Origin: a virus
Virus record (IMG/VR): IMGVR_UViG_3300046171_000193
Span: 87,682-151,681 of that record
DNA length: 64,000 nt
Reading direction: 5' to 3' (one strand)
Made by a program: the position numbers and the translations under genes. Positions within the stretch are counted from its first letter, which is position 1. Every line of letters begins with the position of its first letter. The notes beneath the pieces are model-generated. The model did no database searches, was not told where the DNA came from, and worked only from the letters and a program-made list of their open reading frames with translations. Of this stretch, positions 16,982-25,658 are shown piece after piece.

Positions 16982-18718
16982 ATGGCATTTTCAGAATCTC
17001 CGGCAATTACGGTAAGAGAGATAGACGCGTCTGGTGTAGTGCCAGCAGTTTCTTCTTCTACTGGCGCATTTGTTGGTAATTTCCGTTGGGGCCCTGTTGA
17101 GAAACCAGTTTTGATTTCTAATGAAGCACAGCTGGCAGAAACATTTGGGACGCCAACACCCGCTAATTCTGTCGATTTCCATTCGGCAGCGTACTTTCTT
17201 AAGTACACAAATGCCCTTCAAGTTGTTCGTGTATTAGGCGATACAGATGGTTATAACGCTTATAATCATAACGAAGTAGCTAAGGGCAAAAATGTCAGAG
17301 TTAAAGATGGTGATGCATGGGATGCAGCACTAGCAGGATTTGATTCTGATAAACATACATTCGTAGCTAAATGGCCAGGTGCACTGGGCAATAGCTTAAG
17401 AGTTTCTTTATGCCCACAACAAGGTGCTGATTCAGCATATAATGGATGGGCATATAAGGATAATTTTGATACACCTCCCGGTACATCAGGTTTTGCTGAA
17501 GGCAAAAACGCAGTGAACGACGAAATTCACGTTGCAGTTGTCGACCAAGGCGGCAAATTTTCCGGTACAAAGGGAACAGTATTAGAAACATATCCATTTG
17601 TTTCAGTGGCAGCAAATGCTAAAACATCAGATGGTTCAACAAACTTTGTGAGAGACGTAATCAATAGAAAATCAGCATACATTTGGATGGCTGGTTTTGA
17701 TTCAGATTACACTGTTGCAAACTCTGGACTAGATGCAGATTCTGGAAAAGATTTCCAACTTTCTGCTGGCGTACTAGCTGCTAAAAACTACGAACTAGAT
17801 TCTGGTGATGAGTCAGAAAATATGGACGTAGGTGATTACATTACTGGTTTTGATAAGTTTGAAGACAAAGATAATATCCAAGTAGATCTTATGATTGCTC
17901 CTCAAATGTCATCAAGAACAGATACGACAACAATCGTTAACGATTTGGTAAGTATTGCTCAAGGTCAACGTAAAGACTGCGTAGTAGTTGCTTCACCAGC
18001 AAGAAGCGATATCGTTGGTGCAACTCCGGCAAATGCTAATACTGCTGCTGTGACGACCGCTAATACATTTACTGCTTCTTCATATTTAGTTGTCGACAAT
18101 AACTTTCTTAAAGTCTATGATAAATATAACGATGAGTTTATCTTTGTCCCCGCAAACTCTTCAACCGCAGGCGTTATGGCTGCGACTGATGTAACAGCGG
18201 CAACTTGGTTCTCACCAGCTGGTCCGCGACGTGGTCAATATCTTGGTGTAACAGGTATTTCATACTCTCCGAACAAAGCTCAGAGAGATGTGCTATATCG
18301 TAACGGTATTAACCCGATTGCGAATATTCCTGGTCAAGGATTGCTACTATTTGGTGATAAGACAAAACTCGCAAGGCCTTCGGCATTCGATCGTATTAAC
18401 GTACGTCGTTTGTTCTTGACTATCGAAAGAGCAATCTCGATTGCAGCTCGAAACGTAATGTTCGAATTCAACGATGAATTCACAAGAGCAGAGTTCGTTG
18501 GAGTTGTAGAGCCATTCTTAAGAGACATCAAAGGTCGCCGTGGTATAACAGACTTCCGTGTGATTTGTGACGAAACAAACAATACGGGTGCAGTTATAGA
18601 TAGAAATGAATTTGTTGCGACAGTCTTAGTCAAACCTGCACGTTCGATCAACTTTGTTACTCTTAACTTTGTTGCCGTACGTACCGGAGTTGATTTCGCA
18701 GAAATCGCTGGGGTGTAA
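16982..18718 (+). CDS. gp18: Tail sheath protein gp18
   Basis: 578 residues. The start SPAITVREIDASGVVPAVSSSTGAFVG and the C-terminal domain (PNKAQRDVLYRNGINPI, GDKTKLARPSAFDRINVRRLF) are hallmark gp18 sequences. The contractile sheath protein assembles around the gp19 tube. GC is slightly higher and codons more uniform than in the sugar island, as expected for a highly expressed core gene. Confidence 0.95.
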   Translation: MAFSESPAITVREIDASGVVPAVSSSTGAFVGNFRWGPVEKPVLISNEAQLAETFGTPTPANSVDFHSAAYFLKYTNALQVVRVLGDTDGYNAYNHNEVAKGKNVRVKDGDAWDAALAGFDSDKHTFVAKWPGALGNSLRVSLCPQQGADSAYNGWAYKDNFDTPPGTSGFAEGKNAVNDEIHVAVVDQGGKFSGTKGTVLETYPFVSVAANAKTSDGSTNFVRDVINRKSAYIWMAGFDSDYTVANSGLDADSGKDFQLSAGVLAAKNYELDSGDESENMDVGDYITGFDKFEDKDNIQVDLMIAPQMSSRTDTTTIVNDLVSIAQGQRKDCVVVASPARSDIVGATPANANTAAVTTANTFTASSYLVVDNNFLKVYDKYNDEFIFVPANSSTAGVMAATDVTAATWFSPAGPRRGQYLGVTGISYSPNKAQRDVLYRNGINPIANIPGQGLLLFGDKTKLARPSAFDRINVRRLFLTIERAISIAARNVMFEFNDEFTRAEFVGVVEPFLRDIKGRRGITDFRVICDETNNTGAVIDRNEFVATVLVKPARSINFVTLNFVAVRTGVDFAEIAGV

Positions 18719-18728
18719 GGAGGTTTAA

Positions 18729-19263
18729 ATGGCTATTTTAGGTATCGACGATTTTAAATCCAAACTTGCAGGTGGGGGGCGCACGTCCAAATCTGTTTAA
18801 AGTCACTGTAAACTTTCCAACAGCAATTCCCACTGCGGGTGATGCTGAATTAACTTCTTTCTTATGTAGAGCGGCTCAGTTGCCTGGTTCTACGATTCCA
18901 CCTATGCCAGTGCCTTTCCGAGGCCGAGTGCTAAATATGGCTGGTGATCGTACATTTGAACCATGGACTGTAACTTGTATGAACGATACAAACTTTACAA
19001 TTCGCGATTCAATGGAAAGATGGATGAATGGGATTAATGCTCATTCACTTAATACAGGGGAAGTGAATCCAGTAAACTATCAAGCTGATTTAAAAGTTGA
19101 CCAATTGGATAAGGACGAAAAAGTTCTTAAAACATACAACTTTATTGCGGCATTCCCAACAGCAATCTCACCAATCGAGCTTGCTTATGATGCCAATGAT
19201 CAGATTGAAGAGTTCACAATTGAGTGGACTTACCAGTACTGGACATCAAACACAACTAGCTAA
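18729..19263 (+). CDS. gp19: Tail tube protein gp19 (frame disrupted)
   Basis: The true start is the ATG at 18729 (MAILGIDDFKSKL) after AAGGAGG, not the TTG at 18766. The frame breaks at about 18773-18779, where GG(T)(G) GGG GGC GCA CGT has one base too many; removing one restores AGGGARPNLFKVTVNFP. The rest (AAQLPGST, PFRGRVLNMAGDRTF, WTVTCMNDTNF) is standard gp19. About 178 residues when repaired. A sequencing or consensus error is far likelier than real loss of an essential protein. Confidence 0.9.
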
Positions 19264-19270
19264 GTTGTTC

Positions 19271-19300
19271 AGGAGGCCAGGTTCTCTGGCCTCCTTATTT
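19271..19300 (+). terminator. Intrinsic terminator after gp19
   Basis: Perfect 10-bp stem AGGAGGCCAG / CTGGCCTCCT with a 5-nt loop, followed by TTATTT, between the gp19 stop and the portal gene. Confidence 0.85.
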
Positions 19301-19315
19301 AATTTAGGATGAAGT

Positions 19316-20836
19316 ATGGCCGACAATAATGCATTAAAAATATTTGGCTTCGAAATTCGGAGAGCAAATAAAAAAGAAGAAGACAAGAAGTTACAATCTA
19401 TTGTACCTCGTCAAGACGACGATGGTGCAGGATACGTTACTGCTTCTGGTTCTCATTATGGTCAGTATATTAATATTGATGGAGATGATTCTAAAGACAA
19501 TCATCAGATGATAATGAAATACCGTGGCGTTGCAACACATCCGGAAGTTGATGCCGCAATAGAAGATATTATTAATGAATCTGTTTCAGCTTCAGAAGAA
19601 GAGGCACCAGTCACAATTGTTCTTGATAAAGTTGAAGTATCAGATCAGATTAAAAAAGGAATTACAGAAGAGTTCGATAACGTCTTATCGATGTTGGACT
19701 TTACAAATAATGGCCACGACATGTTTAAACGTTGGTATATTGATGGCCGTTTATATCATCACCTTGTTGTAAATGAATCTAATATTAAAGCAGGTATTCA
19801 GGAGATTCGTCCTATTGACTCTGCAAAGATTCGTAAAGTAAAACAAGTAAAGAAAAAGAAAGATCCAGTCACTGGAGCTAACTTAGTTGAATCAGTTGAT
19901 GAATATTACATTTATCAAGAGAAACCTGGGCAACAGACATCAGGCGTAAAACTATCTCATGATTCGGTAAGTTATGTGACATCTGGACTTTTATCAGCTG
20001 ATAGAAAGAAAGTTGTATCACATTTACATAAAGCTCTGAAGCCAATTAACCAGCTTCGAATGATGGAAGACTCACTGGTTATCTACAGGCTTGCACGGGC
20101 GCCTGAGAGACGAATATTCTATATTGACGTAGGTAACTTACCACGAGGTAAGTCTGAACAATATATGAAAGATATTATGGCTCGTTACCGTAATAAACTT
20201 GTATATGATGCAGACACAGGACAAATAAGAGATGATCGCAAACATATGTCAATGCTCGAAGATTTCTGGCTACCAAGACGTGAAGGTGGAAGAGGCACTG
20301 AGATCTCTACTTTACCAGGAGGAGAAAATCTCGGACAGATTGACGATATCGTCTATTTCCAAAAGCGTCTTTATCGGTCTCTTAATGTACCGATTAATCG
20401 CTTAGAACAGGAAGCACAGTTTAGTCTAGGTCGATCTACTGAGATAAGTAGAGATGAATTAAAATTTCAGAAGTTTATTGACAGACTTCGTAAACGTTTC
20501 TCAATGTTGTTCTTAGAAATTCTAAAGAAACAACTTGTGATGAAAGGTTTAATCACTGACGAAGATTGGAATGAATGGAAGAACGATTTAGTTATTGATT
20601 ATACAAGAGATAATCATTTTACAGAATTAAAAGATGCCGAACTATTAAGAGAAAGACTGCAAACGCTTGATCAAGTAAGTCAATACGTAGGTGATTACTT
20701 CTCAAAAGAATGGGTTATGAAAAATGTGTTAATGTTTAACGACGATGACATTAAACAAAACGCTGAGCAAGATGCTGAAGAACAGCCGAATCAGGCAGAT
20801 CAGGATAATGCGCAACAAAATCAAGATGAAGAATAA
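19316..20836 (+). CDS. gp20: Portal vertex protein gp20
   Basis: 506 residues. IMKYRGVATHPEVDAAIEDIINE, RPIDSAKIRKVK, YRLARAPERRIFYIDVGNLP and LEDFWLPRREGGRGTEISTLPGG are classic gp20 landmarks. The dodecameric portal initiates head assembly and is the DNA channel. The C-terminal 25 residues are Asp/Glu/Gln-rich. Confidence 0.95.
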   Translation: MADNNALKIFGFEIRRANKKEEDKKLQSIVPRQDDDGAGYVTASGSHYGQYINIDGDDSKDNHQMIMKYRGVATHPEVDAAIEDIINESVSASEEEAPVTIVLDKVEVSDQIKKGITEEFDNVLSMLDFTNNGHDMFKRWYIDGRLYHHLVVNESNIKAGIQEIRPIDSAKIRKVKQVKKKKDPVTGANLVESVDEYYIYQEKPGQQTSGVKLSHDSVSYVTSGLLSADRKKVVSHLHKALKPINQLRMMEDSLVIYRLARAPERRIFYIDVGNLPRGKSEQYMKDIMARYRNKLVYDADTGQIRDDRKHMSMLEDFWLPRREGGRGTEISTLPGGENLGQIDDIVYFQKRLYRSLNVPINRLEQEAQFSLGRSTEISRDELKFQKFIDRLRKRFSMLFLEILKKQLVMKGLITDEDWNEWKNDLVIDYTRDNHFTELKDAELLRERLQTLDQVSQYVGDYFSKEWVMKNVLMFNDDDIKQNAEQDAEEQPNQADQDNAQQNQDEE

Positions 20837-20842
20837 TTTTAT

Positions 20843-20850
20843 TATAAATA
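20843..20850 (+). promoter_or_regulatory. T4-type late promoter of the prohead core genes
   Basis: Exact TATAAATA 7 bp after the portal stop and 19 bp before gp67. Confidence 0.85.
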
Positions 20851-20868
20851 ATAGGAAACGGAGTTATT

Positions 20869-21159
20869 ATGGAAAACATTGAGCAATTGATACAGCAAGC
20901 AGCTGATAAAGATTATGCTGGAGCTAATACTACATTTGTAGATATTATGAATCAAAAGCTTTCTGATACTTTGGAACAAGAAAGAATCAAAGTGTCTGGA
21001 CAAATATATAATGGATTAGAATCCGAAGAAGATGAAGAACAACTAGAACTAGATTTAGACGATGACATAGAATTAGAAGATGAGTCTGAAGAGGATGAAC
21101 ACGATGTTGACGACGAGCCTGATACAGACGAATCCGATGAAGACCCTGAAGAATCTTAG
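20869..21159 (+). CDS. gp67: Prohead core protein gp67
   Basis: 96 residues: a helical N-terminus (ENIEQLIQQAADKDYAGAN) followed by an extremely acidic tail from about residue 45, as in T4 gp67. It is an internal scaffold component degraded by gp21 during maturation. Position between gp20 and gp21 supports the call. Overlaps gp68 by 23 bp. Confidence 0.87.
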   Translation: MENIEQLIQQAADKDYAGANTTFVDIMNQKLSDTLEQERIKVSGQIYNGLESEEDEEQLELDLDDDIELEDESEEDEHDVDDEPDTDESDEDPEES

Positions 21160-21340
21160 AGAAGCCGTAACAAAAGAGCGGACAGTATATCAAAGAAAAT
21201 ATACGGGTTTCAGACTAGAGATTATACAGAAGTATGATAAGTTTGAAGCATATGTAGACGGTGAGAAATTAGACACTTATGACACGAAAAAGCATGCAAT
21301 GAAAATGATTATGCAATTCGTTAGGGAAGTAGATCAATGA
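21137..21340 (+). CDS. gp68: Prohead core protein gp68
   Basis: 67 residues from the ATG at 21137 (MKTLKNLREAVTKER); an upstream ATG at 21080 would run entirely inside gp67. The C-terminal FRLEIIQKYDKFEAYVDGEKLDTYDTKKHA resembles the small gp68 of marine T4-like phages. Scaffold component; overlaps gp21 by 4 bp. Confidence 0.75.
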   Translation: MKTLKNLREAVTKERTVYQRKYTGFRLEIIQKYDKFEAYVDGEKLDTYDTKKHAMKMIMQFVREVDQ

Positions 21341-21996
21341 AGCTTATTGCTGAATACACTGAACAGAATATACAATGCTTGGTGGAAGCCAAGGAGGACG
21401 GTAGTAAGAGTTATACTATCGAAGGCGTATTCGCGCAAGCTGAACAAAAGAATAGAAATGGACGTATATATCCGCAGCCAATTATGGAAGCTGCAGTAAA
21501 GAAATACGCCAAAGAACAAGTTGCAACTAAACGGGCCGTGGGTGAATTAAACCATCCCGAAGGTCCTACTGTCAACTTGGACAAAGTTTCCCATCTCATA
21601 ACTGACCTCAAAGTTGAGGGTAAGGATGTGGTGGGTAAGGCAACTATATTGGGCACTCCAATGGGTGAAGTCGTTAAAGGCTTACTTGAAGGTGGTGTGC
21701 AACTAGGTGTCTCAACTCGTGGTATGGGTAGCCTTGAGAGACGTGGCGATGCCATGTATGTCAAAGATGACTTTATGCTTAATACGATTGACATCGTACA
21801 AGATCCATCAGCTCCCGGAGCTTTTGTTAATGGAATTATGGAAGGCGTTGACTGGATCTGGAATAATGGCATCATTGAAGCTCAAGAAATTGAAAAAATG
21901 GAGACTGAAATTAAAACAGCTCCACGTGCTGATCTCTATGAGACTCAGACTCGTGAGTTTAAGAATTTCCTCTCGTTACTGAAAACTAAACTATAA
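21337..21996 (+). CDS. gp21: Prohead maturation protease gp21
   Basis: 219 residues. Herpes-type serine protease fold: His73 in GELNHPEGP and Ser126 in LGVSTRGMG are the catalytic pair, with NRNGRIYP upstream. It degrades the scaffold and trims gp23. A likely cut site in gp23 is FLTE|AAP after residue 55. Confidence 0.93.
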   Translation: MKLIAEYTEQNIQCLVEAKEDGSKSYTIEGVFAQAEQKNRNGRIYPQPIMEAAVKKYAKEQVATKRAVGELNHPEGPTVNLDKVSHLITDLKVEGKDVVGKATILGTPMGEVVKGLLEGGVQLGVSTRGMGSLERRGDAMYVKDDFMLNTIDIVQDPSAPGAFVNGIMEGVDWIWNNGIIEAQEIEKMETEIKTAPRADLYETQTREFKNFLSLLKTKL

Positions 21997-22011
21997 TATA
22001 GGAGTCAAGAC

Positions 22012-23064
22012 ATGACTGACCAAATCCAAGATCAGGATGTTGAGCTCGACGAGAATGAAATCGAAGAAGCTCACGATCCCAAAAATGCAGAGGCGCAATC
22101 AGTTGCTTCTGTAAAGGGTGCTGAAGGAAAAGGAAAGACTGCTAAAGAGCCAGGTGGCAAAGGCGGTCCGAAAGATCCTATGCAAAAGTTGCCAGGAACC
22201 AAAGCTGGTATGATTAATGCAATGTACATGAAAGCAAGCAAAATGAAGAAAGAAGAGCTTGCTGGCATGTATGCTAAACTTATGGGCGAAACTGTGTTAG
22301 AAGAGCTAAATGCTGATGATCAACCACTCGTTGAATATCAGGCTGACTTTTCTGAAGATCTAGACGCATTAATCGAGTCTGAAGCTACTCTTTCTGAAGA
22401 GTTTAAAGCTAAAACAGCCGTAATTTTTGAAGCAGCTATTAAATCTAAACTATCTGAAGAGATCGATCGTTTAGAAGAAAACTATGCAACTGAACTCGAA
22501 GAAGAAGTATCAGCTACTAAAGCAGATATGGTCGAGAAAGTTGACAGCTACCTCAACTATGTTGTTGAGAATTGGATGGAAGAAAATAAACTTGCAGTAG
22601 AAACCGGTCTGCGTACCGAGATTTCTGAGAAGTTTATGAATTCATTGAAAGACCTGTTTACAGAATCTTACATTGAAGTTCCAGAATCTAAAGTTGACCT
22701 AGTTGACGAACTTTCCCTAGAAGTAACAGATCTTGAAGAAGCTCTGAACAATTCTATGGCAAAAGCAATTCAGGCTTCTGAAGAGCTAGAAACAATGAAA
22801 CGACACGAAGTAATTCGTGAAGCTTCAAAAGATCTTGCTGAAACACAAGTTGAAAAACTTGCGAAGCTTGTAGAAGATATTACTTTTGAAGATACAGAAA
22901 CCTTTTCTCAAAAAGTTAAAACTGTAAAAGAGTCATATTTCAAAAAAGAAGCTGTTGAGTCTGTAATTGAAGACGGAGTTGAAGATGACGATGGAAACAT
23001 CGTTGAAGCAACTGGCCCAATGGCGCAATACCTCACCGCGATCCGCAAGTCGGCGCAAACATAA
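22012..23064 (+). CDS. gp22: Prohead core scaffold protein gp22
   Basis: 350 residues, mostly Glu/Lys-rich helix with long coiled-coil potential. The N-terminal KGGPKDPMQKLPGTKAGMI and MYAKLMGE are typical of gp22 in marine relatives. It is the main scaffold around which gp23 assembles. The start follows TAGGAGTC. Confidence 0.92.
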   Translation: MTDQIQDQDVELDENEIEEAHDPKNAEAQSVASVKGAEGKGKTAKEPGGKGGPKDPMQKLPGTKAGMINAMYMKASKMKKEELAGMYAKLMGETVLEELNADDQPLVEYQADFSEDLDALIESEATLSEEFKAKTAVIFEAAIKSKLSEEIDRLEENYATELEEEVSATKADMVEKVDSYLNYVVENWMEENKLAVETGLRTEISEKFMNSLKDLFTESYIEVPESKVDLVDELSLEVTDLEEALNNSMAKAIQASEELETMKRHEVIREASKDLAETQVEKLAKLVEDITFEDTETFSQKVKTVKESYFKKEAVESVIEDGVEDDDGNIVEATGPMAQYLTAIRKSAQT

Positions 23065-23082
23065 ATTTGGGAGTCCAAACAA

Positions 23083-24416
23083 ATGCAATCTTATGACAAA
23101 TTAGTCGAAAAGTGGGCACCAGTACTTAATGAAGAATCTGCCGGTACTATTAAAGATGCTCATAGACGTAGTGTAACAGCTGCGATTCTAGAAAACCAAG
23201 AGGTCGCTCTTCGTGAAGAACGTTCTCAGAATAACTTCTTAACAGAAGCTGCACCAGCCGGTGCTAACACAGGTTCCATCGGAACATGGGATCCTGTATT
23301 AATCTCACTCGTACGACGTGCGATGCCAAACCTAATGGCGTATGATGTTGCTGGTGTTCAGCCAATGTCAGGTCCAACTGGTCTCATCTTTGCGATGAAA
23401 TCACGCTTTGACGGTGGTGCAACTAACCAAACAGAAGCTCTCTTTAACGAAGCTCCTACACGTCACTCAGGTACAAAAACATCTGCAGCCTCAGGTACAG
23501 ATGGCTCAGGTCTAAACGTAACAAATACTGGTGGCGGTGCTGCTGCTCTTACAATCGATTCCGATCGTGTAACAGATCTGAAGAACATGGGTATGACTAC
23601 AGACTCTGCTGAAGCTCTTGGTGACTCAGCCTCAAATGCTTTCGAGCAAATGGGTTTCACCATTGAAAAAGCAACTGTGACTGCAAAGTCACGTGCGTTG
23701 AAAGCGGAATATACTCTAGAACTAGCACAAGATCTTAAAGCCATTCATGGTCTAGATGCTGAAACAGAACTAGCAAACATCTCTATCAACTGAGATTCTT
23801 GCTGAAATCAACCGTGAAGTTATTAGAACTATCAACAGCCAAGCTAAAACATGGTGCAGACATCTAACAGCTGCTTAACGGTATCTTCGACATAGTCATC
23901 AGATGCTGATGGTCGTTGGTCAGTTGAGAAGTTCAAAGGCTAATCGTTCAGATTGAACGTGAAGCTAACGTAATTGCTAAAGAAACACGTACGCGGTAAA
24001 GGTAACTTCATGTATGTTCTTCTGACGTTGCTTCTGCTCTTCAGCTTCTGGCATGTTGGATTACTCTCCTGCATTGTCAACAAACTTGAACGTTGATGAC
24101 ACAGGCAACACATTCGCTGGTGTTCTTAACGGTCGTACACGAGTATACATCGACCCGTATTGCAACTGCTGATTACGTAACTGTTGGTTACAAGGGTACT
24201 AACCCTTATGACGCTGGTCTATTCTATTGTCCATACGTACCATTAACTATGGTTCGTGCGGTAGGGGAAGAAAACTTCCAGCCAAAAATCGGTTTTAAAA
24301 CTCGATACGGCATGGCATCAAACCCATTCGTAGGTGCAACACCTGCAAACGGTTTGGCAGCTGCGAAATCAAACCAATACTACAGAATTTTCCGTGTAGA
24401 CAATATCATGGCATAA
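23083..24416 (+). CDS. gp23: Major capsid protein gp23 (frame disrupted)
   Basis: The N-terminal 230 residues read cleanly (LNEESAGTIKD, FLTEAAPAGANTG with the gp21 cleavage site, PMSGPTGLIFAMKSRF) and so does the C-terminus (GTNPYDAGLFYCPYVPL, FQPKIGFKTRYGM). Between 23781 and 24161 about a dozen single-base insertions and deletions break the frame (for example 23781-23782, 23851-23852, 23897-23898, 23990-23991). Correcting them recovers the expected INREVIRTIN..., GRWSVEKFKG and NLNVDDTGNTFAGVLNG. Length when repaired is about 445 residues. Treat as a functional capsid gene with a bad consensus. GGGAGTC precedes the start. Confidence 0.93.
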
Positions 24417-24436
24417 GCCAACGGAAATACCTCCAC

Positions 24437-24464
24437 AAGGGTCGCTTCGGCGACCCTTTTTTTT
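24437..24464 (+). terminator. Intrinsic terminator after gp23 (TTCG tetraloop)
   Basis: AAGGGTCGC, TTCG loop, GCGACCCTT, then a run of eight T. A textbook Rho-independent terminator insulating the capsid gene. Confidence 0.93.
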
Positions 24465-24466
24465 AT

Positions 24467-24474
24467 TATAAATA
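24467..24474 (+). promoter_or_regulatory. T4-type late promoter
   Basis: Exact TATAAATA directly after the gp23 terminator, 23 bp before the gene at 24497, with AAAGGA between. Confidence 0.82.
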
Positions 24475-24496
24475 GTGACATATAAAGGAAGATTAT

Positions 24497-25039
24497 ATGG
24501 CTATATCGACAACAACCACATCTGCTGGGATTTTAGAATCTACTATTACATCTAATGCAAACTATCTACAACCTACTGGGTTTAAGATAGGCATTAATCG
24601 TAAGTACTTTCCAAACGTAGAATACTTTGCACAATCTATTATGCATCCAGATATGTCAGTAACTCAAATAGAAGTACCATATAAAAGAATTGGCGGCGTT
24701 CCACTTACAGGAGATAAATTAAATTTCGGTGAGATGACAGCAATGATTATCATGGATGAAAATTTATCAGCATATACAGAAATGTATAACTGGTTAAAGT
24801 CTTTTGTTGAGGCGCCAGACGTTAAAGCATCAGAAGCAGCAAACAGTTCAAAGGGACCTTCTGAAGCAGATATAACTCTCTCTATATTAACAAGTCATAA
24901 TAACGTTGCAAAGAAAATTATATATAGAAGTGCCTTCCCAACATTATTAGGAGATGTAAATTTTGAAGCTTCTACTGGCGATGTTCAATATATTACATTC
25001 CCAATTTCATTTAGATTTACATACTTTGACATTGAATAA
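24497..25039 (+). CDS. Virion structural protein, possibly tail completion gp3-like
   Basis: 180 residues. In marine T4-like phages the slot between gp23 and uvsY holds a tail completion/tube-associated protein often labelled gp3, and the late promoter and terminator on the left agree with a structural gene. IEVPYKRIGGVPLTGDKLNFGEMTAMIIMDENLSAY recalls the tube-fold pattern seen in gp19. I cannot separate gp3 from another gp19/gp54-type protein by eye. Confidence 0.6.
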   Translation: MAISTTTTSAGILESTITSNANYLQPTGFKIGINRKYFPNVEYFAQSIMHPDMSVTQIEVPYKRIGGVPLTGDKLNFGEMTAMIIMDENLSAYTEMYNWLKSFVEAPDVKASEAANSSKGPSEADITLSILTSHNNVAKKIIYRSAFPTLLGDVNFEASTGDVQYITFPISFRFTYFDIE

Positions 25040-25054
25040 AAACTAGGATATATT

Positions 25055-25498
25055 ATGGATTTGAAAGTGATTCTCGACATGTGGTCGAGTGACTGTGCTA
25101 TTGCACAAACTAGTTTAGACGAATCATCTAGACAAACCCCGATGCTACACGCAAAATATTTAGAACTTCTTTCTACTATGAAATTGAGGTTAAAGAAAGC
25201 TGAGCAACAACAGAAAATATTACTTAAAGACAAATGGCTTTATTATAATGGAAAGATGGATCAGGATCAAATAGTTGATAAGGGGTGGAAGCCGGACCCT
25301 TTTGATGGACTTAAAATACTAAAAGGTGAAATGGATTACTACTACGATTCTGATCCAGAAATTCAGCAGTCTGTTGATAAAATAGAGTATCTAAAAACTA
25401 TAATAGATACTTTAAATGAGATTATGAATAATATAAATTGGAGACATCAGACTATCGGTAATATGATCAGATGGAGGATCTTCGAAAGTGGTGGCTAA
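25055..25498 (+). CDS. uvsY: Recombination mediator UvsY
   Basis: 147 residues (T4: 137). MWSSDCAIAQTSLDESSRQTPMLHAKYLELL and the C-terminal MNNINWRHQTIGNMIRWRIFESG match the UvsY family. It loads UvsX on gp32-coated single strands. Its end overlaps the next small ORF at GTGGCTAA. Confidence 0.88.
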   Translation: MDLKVILDMWSSDCAIAQTSLDESSRQTPMLHAKYLELLSTMKLRLKKAEQQQKILLKDKWLYYNGKMDQDQIVDKGWKPDPFDGLKILKGEMDYYYDSDPEIQQSVDKIEYLKTIIDTLNEIMNNINWRHQTIGNMIRWRIFESGG

Positions 25499-25658
25499 AT
25501 ATAATAGAGAGTTTAAATTAGATGTAAAAGATATTGAAATAATTGAAAATGCGTTAATAAAATATCAAAGAGATGATGCTAAAGCAACTGAGATATTAGC
25601 AAAACTATATCACCAAAAAGTATGGTACAGACCAGATGAGAATTTTGTAAGTGGCTAA
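25491..25658 (+). CDS. Small conserved protein between uvsY and uvsW
   Basis: 55 residues, GTG start, with an IIENALIKYQ helix and a LAKLYHQKVWYRPDENF C-terminus that, from memory, matches small ORFs at the same locus in marine T4-like phages. It overlaps both neighbours by 8 bp, each time through the same GTGGCTAA junction (stop TAA, start GTG). Function unknown. Confidence 0.6.
   Translation: MAKYNREFKLDVKDIEIIENALIKYQRDDAKATEILAKLYHQKVWYRPDENFVSG

Noticed and set aside
21411-21875. Long antisense ORF opposite gp21 (and similar ones opposite gp18, gp23, UvsW)
   Set aside because: They mirror strongly coding frames, have no ribosome sites and no recognisable protein features.
23781-24161. 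Programmed frameshifting or an intron/intein in gp23
   Set aside because: About a dozen plus-one and minus-one changes in 380 bp, mostly at wobble positions and homopolymers, cannot be one recoding signal and no inserted element is present.
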